In this document: piece after piece, positions 5,243 to 9,458 of the stretch
Layout: each line of letters begins with the position of its first letter
Position numbering within the stretch: the first letter of the stretch is position 1
NCBI GenBank assembly: GCA_002338145.1
Contig: DDHP01000063.1
Span: 6,192-15,649, forward strand
Direction: 5' to 3'
From: Deferribacteraceae bacterium UBA1873
GTDB taxonomy: Bacteria; Chrysiogenota; Deferribacteres; Deferribacterales; Flexistipitaceae
DNA: 9,458 nucleotides
Made by a program: the position numbers and the translations under genes
The notes under the pieces: generated by a model
The model's database searches: none
Seen by the model: only the letters and a program-made list of their open reading frames with translations
Told to the model about the DNA's origin: nothing

Positions 5243-6266
5243 TAAAAAGTCAGCTGACAGTTTTTTTGTGAAAAACTTTGAAAAAAACGGGACAAATTTC
5301 AAATTTGTAGATGAAAATACAGATTTTATTGAAAACAGCAAAAACAATATCTATATAACCCCTGAAAACAACACATTTGTCCACCGATGCCCTGCAACGG
5401 AAATTTACCGCTGCTGCAACTATTATGTCGTGGATATGATGGAAGGATGCCCCTTTGACTGCACTTATTGTATTTTACAGGAATATCTGAATCACATATT
5501 TATCAAGGTTTTTTCCGATACAAAAAAGGTAAAAGAAGAGATCCTCGCCCTCGCCAAAAAAGGAAAATACAGACTGGGCACAGGTGAGCTTTCCGACAGC
5601 CTTGCATACGATCACATTTTAAATCTCACCGATTTTTTCATACCTATTGTGAATAAGCTTGAGAATATTCAGTTCGAATTCAAAACAAAATCGGCAAACA
5701 TAACGAAACTTTTCAATTATAATCCTAAAAATATTCTAATTTCCTGGAGTCTTAACCCCGAAGAAATAATAAAAACTGAGGAATACTATACTGCCGGACT
5801 CAGTGAAAGAATCGAGGCAGCCGGTAAATGTGCAGATTACGGTTATAAAGTATGTTTTCATTTTGACCCTTTGATTTACTATAAAAATTTTGAAAAGGGT
5901 TACTCAGATTTGCTCCGTAGGCTGTTTGACAGAATTCCTGAGGATTCTGTGGAATATATCAGTATTTCCACATTCAGATTCATGCCTAATCTTTTGGAAA
6001 CAGTAAGGAACAGGTTTGAACATTCAACACTTCTGCAAAGCAGTTATGTAAAATCACTGGACGGAAAGATGAGGTATTTCAAAACATTAAGGACTTATAT
6101 GCTCAGGTTTATAACTTCCAAAATAAAGTCCGAATGGCAAAATGTCTTTATATATTACTGTATGGAGCATGAAAGTATCTGGAAGAAACTTCTGGGTTAC
6201 GACCCGGGAGAAAGAAAAGAGTTTGAAAAAAATTTCCCCTTTTTTCACCAAAACGGTCAACTTTAA
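5229..6266 (+). CDS. SPL-like radical SAM protein (spore photoproduct lyase family)
   Basis: Residues 73-81 read GCPFDCTYC: Cys74, Cys78 and Cys81 form the CX3CX2C motif that binds the [4Fe-4S] cluster used to cleave S-adenosylmethionine. ILQEYLNH just after it, the later GTGELSDS (117-124) and the overall 345-residue length match the SPL/COG1533 family. True SPL repairs the thymine dimer of spore DNA with a hydrogen-donor Cys in a CTSD-like segment. By my alignment from memory the matching place here (GELSD) has Glu, and nothing else in the window suggests sporulation, so the reaction is probably different. Three further cysteines precede the motif (54, 62, 63; RCPATEIYRCCNYY) and may bind a second metal centre. 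Start ATG 5229 is chosen over 5202 because GGAAG precedes it and it overlaps the upstream stop by only 14 bp. Cytoplasmic. The family call is good; the substrate is unknown. Confidence 0.83.
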   Translation: MIYVNKKSADSFFVKNFEKNGTNFKFVDENTDFIENSKNNIYITPENNTFVHRCPATEIYRCCNYYVVDMMEGCPFDCTYCILQEYLNHIFIKVFSDTKKVKEEILALAKKGKYRLGTGELSDSLAYDHILNLTDFFIPIVNKLENIQFEFKTKSANITKLFNYNPKNILISWSLNPEEIIKTEEYYTAGLSERIEAAGKCADYGYKVCFHFDPLIYYKNFEKGYSDLLRRLFDRIPEDSVEYISISTFRFMPNLLETVRNRFEHSTLLQSSYVKSLDGKMRYFKTLRTYMLRFITSKIKSEWQNVFIYYCMEHESIWKKLLGYDPGERKEFEKNFPFFHQNGQL

Positions 6267-6280
6267 TAATATGCATTCTG

Positions 6281-6315
6281 CATAGCATTTATTCAAAGCT
6301 TTAATGCTATGTTTT
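6281..6315 (+). terminator. Hairpin terminator after the ftsY unit
   Basis: CATAGCATT (6281-6289) pairs perfectly with AATGCTATG (6303-6311), loop of 13 bases, followed by TTTT. It starts 14 bases after the radical SAM stop. It reaches into the last codons of the convergent channel gene, so the two genes share this 3' structure. The U-run is short, so termination may be moderate. Confidence 0.6.
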
Positions 6316-7815
6316 GCCAACGCCAAAAATATCTTTGAATTTTTTAAATAGCGACTCTCTGCTTTCTGACGAAACTTTATCAACTTCAGTAATCAAATGC
6401 TCATTACTTTTTCTTTCATTAATAATAGTTTTCACTGCTTCCACAATATTTGTTTCCTTCTCTAAAACAACTTTAAATGCTTCTCTGTCAATTTCAAAAA
6501 TTAATGAAGGTGTCTTAGCTGAAATTGTTGCATTTCTATTATTTTTTGTCAGCAACCCCATTTCTCCGAAAAAATCACCGGAGCTAATTGTTGACAATTC
6601 CTTATTATTTTTACTCACGGAAAGCTTTCCTTCCAAAACAAAAAACATACTGTCTGCAGTGTCTCCCTCTCTGAAAATAATTTCACCACTGTTATATCGC
6701 TTTTTTACTCCGAAATCTTCAATCATCTTCAGTGTTGTATTATCAATGTTTTGAAATATTTCAAATTTTCTCAAAACTGTTACAAGATCACTATCAATAT
6801 TCTGATCCTTTTTATCTTTAATAATAACTGTCCTTATGGGAAATGGAATCTCAATGCCTTTTTCTTTAAATTTATACCAGAGAGCTGAATTTATCTCATT
6901 TCTCACCTTCCGGTGCATTACAAAATCCTTAAGTCTGAATATAATGTCGTAGTTAATAGATGAGTCGCCGTATTCCCTCAAATGAATACCAACCAAATCG
7001 GTGTTGGTGTTACTGTTAACCACATCTTCCACTGCTCTTTTTATTTTCAGAGGTGAATGATCATAACTAACACCTATTGGAATAATCATTGTATATTCTT
7101 TTGTAGGTTTAGTGAAATTGATTACTTTCTGTTTTGCCAAATCCGAATTGGGTATTATTATATACTGCATATTAAAAGTTTTTACTTTGGTGTATCTCCA
7201 GTTTATTTCAGTAACCATTCCTATTAGACCATCGACCTCAATCCAGTCACCCACTTCATAAGGTTTCTCAATTTGCAGAATCAAGCCTGAAACAAAATTT
7301 CCGATAGTATCCTGCATAGCAAGACCAATTATTACCGTAAAAATTGCAGATGGAGTCAAAATTGTCACCAGATTTACATTCAAAACGGTTCGCAAGAAAA
7401 TTAAAACAAGAATAATAAAAATAATAAGTTTAATCAGATCAATAATTATATGATTCACACTGATATTTTTATGTTTAATAAGACGCGTTTTTATATAGTA
7501 CTCCACCGCCGTCAAATAGACTATATAACCGAATGTAATTATTTCAAAAGTCTGTAAAATTCTAAAAATTGATGGAGGGATACTTTCGTGATTTTTAAGG
7601 AAATACAAAAATACTAAAATTATAAGATATTTTATAATGTTTATAAATGTCTTATCCAAAATCCTTTTTTTGAGGAATAACTTTGAGATTATATAGTAAA
7701 CTGCCATTGATAACAAAAAAAATGCTACTATAAGCATTATCTCATACTGGGTAAAGTATAAGAGAAAAGAGTCAAATAGCTTTAAAATATTTTCTATATT
7801 CATAACATCTATCAT
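6307..7815 (-). CDS. MscS-family channel with C-terminal cyclic nucleotide-binding domain
   Basis: Domain order over 502 residues: hydrophobic segments at about 24-46, 57-74, 84-105 and 121-143, then the pore helix and MscS beta domain. MscS signs are IIGLAMQDTIGNFVSGLIL (162-180), KPYEVGDWIEVDG (184-196), IPNSDL (221-226) and IPFPIRTV (323-330). A cyclic nucleotide-binding domain follows at about 345-455: GEIIFREGD (377-385), then FGEMGLL (416-422) and Arg427. Glu418 and Arg427 keep the spacing of the phosphate-binding cassette (GE plus R in PKA and CRP-like domains), so nucleotide binding looks possible. This layout matches the bCNG group of MscS-superfamily channels, inner-membrane homo-oligomers reported as nucleotide-gated rather than strongly mechanosensitive. 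Start is ATG 7815 or ATG 7803; neither has a good Shine-Dalgarno. A charged tail (466-502) follows the nucleotide domain. The ligand is not determinable from sequence. Confidence 0.9.
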   Translation of the reverse strand: MIDVMNIENILKLFDSFLLYFTQYEIMLIVAFFLLSMAVYYIISKLFLKKRILDKTFINIIKYLIILVFLYFLKNHESIPPSIFRILQTFEIITFGYIVYLTAVEYYIKTRLIKHKNISVNHIIIDLIKLIIFIILVLIFLRTVLNVNLVTILTPSAIFTVIIGLAMQDTIGNFVSGLILQIEKPYEVGDWIEVDGLIGMVTEINWRYTKVKTFNMQYIIIPNSDLAKQKVINFTKPTKEYTMIIPIGVSYDHSPLKIKRAVEDVVNSNTNTDLVGIHLREYGDSSINYDIIFRLKDFVMHRKVRNEINSALWYKFKEKGIEIPFPIRTVIIKDKKDQNIDSDLVTVLRKFEIFQNIDNTTLKMIEDFGVKKRYNSGEIIFREGDTADSMFFVLEGKLSVSKNNKELSTISSGDFFGEMGLLTKNNRNATISAKTPSLIFEIDREAFKVVLEKETNIVEAVKTIINERKSNEHLITEVDKVSSESRESLFKKFKDIFGVGKT

Positions 7816-7925
7816 AAAATAAAAAACAACACTTTACAACAGAATTGCTCTGCTATCGCAACTCAATTTTTTCCAATAAGTGCATTTATATGAATTTTAT
7901 AATGACGCCAACAGGGTATTTTGTC

Positions 7926-7953
7926 TTGACAGTAAGAGCGGTTTGTTTAAAAT
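7926..7953 (+). promoter_or_regulatory. Strong sigma70-type promoter abutting the dehydrogenase start
   Basis: A perfect TTGACA (7926-7931) is followed after 16 bases by TAAAAT (7948-7953, one mismatch). A start about 7 bases downstream would be near 7960, only about 2 bases before the ATG at 7962. No Shine-Dalgarno is present, so a leaderless transcript is suggested. Confidence 0.55.
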
Positions 7954-7961
7954 TATTAATT

Positions 7962-8936
7962 ATGAAGAATATATTAATAACGTATAACACCAACGAAAAA
8001 GAAAAAGAATTCTACAGGAATTTTTTTAAAGATAATGTGATTTCTTTTATAGATGATTACACAGAATCAGATGAACAAGAAAAAATATTATTGGAAAGTG
8101 AAATAATAATTGCATGGAATCCCACAAAAGAATTAGAAAAGTTTGATAAAGATCTCTTTAATAATTTTCAGTTTATACAGCTGTTATCTGCTGGCTACGA
8201 TCATTTAAAATTTGATATGTTTTCTGACAAATGCTTAATTGCAGCGAATCAAGGCGCTTATGCACCACCAATGGCAGAACATACGGTCGCAATGATTCTT
8301 GCACTGGCAAAGAGATTGCGATTATATCATAACCGCATGGCAGAAGGAAAATTTGAACAACTGAAAAGTATTACCAAACAGATTAAGGGCTCGACGCTCG
8401 GAATTATCGGCTTCGGTTCCATTGGGAAAGAAGTTACAAAATTAATGCGTAGTTTTGATGTGAAAGTAATGGCGTTAAACACAAGTGGACAAACAACTGA
8501 AGATGTTGATTTTATAGGCACATTAGACGATTTGGATTACCTGTTAATACATTCTGATTTTGTGGTCATTTCCATTCCCCTGACATACGAAACAGATGGA
8601 TTAATCGGGAAAAGGGAATTAGAGTTGATGAAAAATGATGCCATATTGATAAATGTGGCCAGAGGGCCGATTATTAAAGAAAAAGATTTGTATGAACATT
8701 TGAAGAGCCATCCCGATTTTTCAGCCGGAATTGATGCGTGGTGGATAGAGCCGTTTAAATTTGGACAGTTTAAGATTAATTACCCCTTTTTTGAATTGCC
8801 TAACCTCTTAGGATCACCGCACAATTCAGCTATTGTCGAAAACATTTTGATTGAAGGAGCAAGAAAAGCTGCAGAAAATGTAAAGAGATTTTTGAATAAT
8901 GATGAAATTAAAGGAATTGTTAAAAGAGCTTTATAA
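7962..8936 (+). CDS. D-isomer-specific 2-hydroxyacid dehydrogenase family protein
   Basis: This 324-residue NAD(P)-dependent oxidoreductase would interconvert a 2-hydroxy acid and a 2-keto acid in the cytoplasm. The N-terminal substrate-side domain includes FIQLLSAGYDHL (71-82). The Rossmann dinucleotide site is LGIIGFGSIG, with Gly150, Gly152 and Gly155. The catalytic set is complete: Arg234 in NVARGP, Glu263 in DAWWIEP and His287 in SPHNSA. The length is normal for the family. The DAWWIEPF variant, in place of the common DVFxxEP, suggests a distinct subfamily, so glycerate, glyoxylate, lactate or phosphoglycerate specificity cannot be assigned. The frame stays open upstream to 7845, but ATG 7962 is preferred: it begins the first beta strand (MKNILITYNT) as usual, and it lies directly after a strong promoter. 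There is no ribosome binding site. It is flanked by opposing genes, so it is probably a single-gene unit. Confidence 0.9.
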   Translation: MKNILITYNTNEKEKEFYRNFFKDNVISFIDDYTESDEQEKILLESEIIIAWNPTKELEKFDKDLFNNFQFIQLLSAGYDHLKFDMFSDKCLIAANQGAYAPPMAEHTVAMILALAKRLRLYHNRMAEGKFEQLKSITKQIKGSTLGIIGFGSIGKEVTKLMRSFDVKVMALNTSGQTTEDVDFIGTLDDLDYLLIHSDFVVISIPLTYETDGLIGKRELELMKNDAILINVARGPIIKEKDLYEHLKSHPDFSAGIDAWWIEPFKFGQFKINYPFFELPNLLGSPHNSAIVENILIEGARKAAENVKRFLNNDEIKGIVKRAL

Positions 8937-9020
8937 AATCATAGAGTCAAATTAAAGTGCCTCTGAATCAATTAGAAAAATTAAAATATTCATACAAAAC
9001 CGAGAATTTCTGCTACAAAA

Positions 9021-9058
9021 AGGTGTCAGGTAAATAATGAATTTATCGGATGAGACCT
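9021..9058 (-). terminator. Hairpin terminator for the right-edge minus-strand gene
   Basis: AGGTGTC (9021-9027) pairs with GAGACCT (9052-9058) with one mismatch, and within it GGTAAAT (9029-9035) pairs with ATTTATC (9041-9047, one G-U) around AATGA. On the minus strand the structure runs straight into TTTTT (9020-9016 plus the end of the stem), as in an intrinsic terminator. It begins at the stop codon of the minus-strand gene. Confidence 0.55.
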
Positions 9059-9458
9059 AAATAAGATTTTTAAGTTCAATATACCTGTCAAATCTATATT
9101 TACCATTACTTTCAAAAGGTTGTTTATTATATATTCTGGTTAATCTTTTATCATTCTCTATTTTATCTTTTATTTTTCCATCATTCTGCACAAGCTCTTT
9201 CTCAGAAGATAAAAACCACTTATCAAGAAGCTGAATATTATATTGTTTTACAAGTTCGTAATATTTATCCAAAAATATCTCAGCCTTTTCCCGGCTGTAT
9301 TCTTTTTCATTAATTTCACCCTGCCTGACCCATCTTTTATAATCGGGAGAAGGAAAATATTTATCGTTAAAAATTTTCAGCTCTTCAAGTAACCGTTCTT
9401 CAAATTCAAAGTTATTTCTACTGGCAATAAAATTTTTCAAACGGATAGTAATATCCCT
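9057..9458 (-). CDS. Unrecognised charged protein, 3' part (5' end outside window)
   Basis: The minus-strand frame ends in TAG at 9059-9057 and stays open to the right edge, giving 133 visible residues. The only start-like codon is a TTG at 9440, with no ribosome binding site, and there is no internal ATG. The gene therefore most likely begins beyond the window. I do not recognise it. It is rich in Lys, Glu, Asn, Tyr and Phe, has no Cys, and is probably mostly helical: FEERLLEELKIFNDKYF, then a basic RWVRQGE, then two charged helices (EKAEIFLDKYYELVKQYN and SEKELVQNDGKIKDKIENDK). The tail is FDRYIELKNLI. No membrane segment or catalytic motif is visible. A terminator-like hairpin follows the stop. 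Coding status is supported by frame length and ordinary amino-acid composition, not by homology. Confidence 0.6.
   Translation of the reverse strand, partial: RDITIRLKNFIASRNNFEFEERLLEELKIFNDKYFPSPDYKRWVRQGEINEKEYSREKAEIFLDKYYELVKQYNIQLLDKWFLSSEKELVQNDGKIKDKIENDKRLTRIYNKQPFESNGKYRFDRYIELKNLI

Noticed and set aside
7845..7961. Upstream in-frame extension of the dehydrogenase
   Set aside because: The 39 extra codons have no family similarity that I can see and contain the TTGACA/TAAAAT promoter; the normal first beta strand begins at ATG 7962.

Overview
The window is AT-rich bacterial DNA with short intergenic spaces, clear Shine-Dalgarno sites at several genes, and a bacterial-type SRP receptor (FtsY). 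The mixture of a nitronate-monooxygenase-like flavoprotein, a cytochrome b5/DUF2231 membrane protein, a rubrerythrin-like mini-ferritin, a non-sporulation SPL-like radical SAM protein and a cyclic-nucleotide-binding MscS channel suggests a Gram-negative anaerobe or microaerophile. Deferribacterota would fit, but this is an inference from gene content and composition, not a database match. There are no rRNA, tRNA, CRISPR, transposase or phage genes in the window.

Layout from left to right: (1) the 3' end of a tetratricopeptide-repeat gene (+), carrying a perfect in-frame 60-bp tandem duplication; (2) a convergent, 13-bp overlapping gene (-) for a 474-residue FMN-dependent nitronate monooxygenase/2-nitropropane dioxygenase-like protein with a C-terminal cysteine cluster; (3) a divergent promoter region of about 176 bp; (4) a two-gene unit (+): a cytochrome b5-like domain fused to a DUF2231-type membrane domain, then a 79-residue half-ferritin; (5) a 352-bp non-coding stretch (2910-3261) rich in inverted and short tandem repeats, including a copy that looks like a dispersed palindromic repeat; (6) a three-gene overlapping unit (+): ftsY, an unrecognised 281-residue protein, and an SPL-like radical SAM protein; (7) a shared 3' hairpin and a convergent gene (-) for an MscS channel with a C-terminal cyclic-nucleotide-binding domain; (8) a D-2-hydroxyacid dehydrogenase (+) whose best promoter places the transcript start almost on the ATG; (9) a terminator-like hairpin and the 3' part of an unrecognised charged protein (-), cut by the window edge.

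How the genes may work together: the cytochrome b5/DUF2231 and half-ferritin genes look co-transcribed and are plausibly one redox or iron/oxygen-handling unit. The strongest lead for something undescribed is the ftsY-unknown-SPL-like unit. Its genes overlap by 20 and 14 bp, so the unknown protein is probably translationally coupled to both neighbours. The radical SAM partner lacks a cysteine where, by my alignment from memory, true spore photoproduct lyase has its hydrogen-donor cysteine. Its substrate is therefore probably something else.
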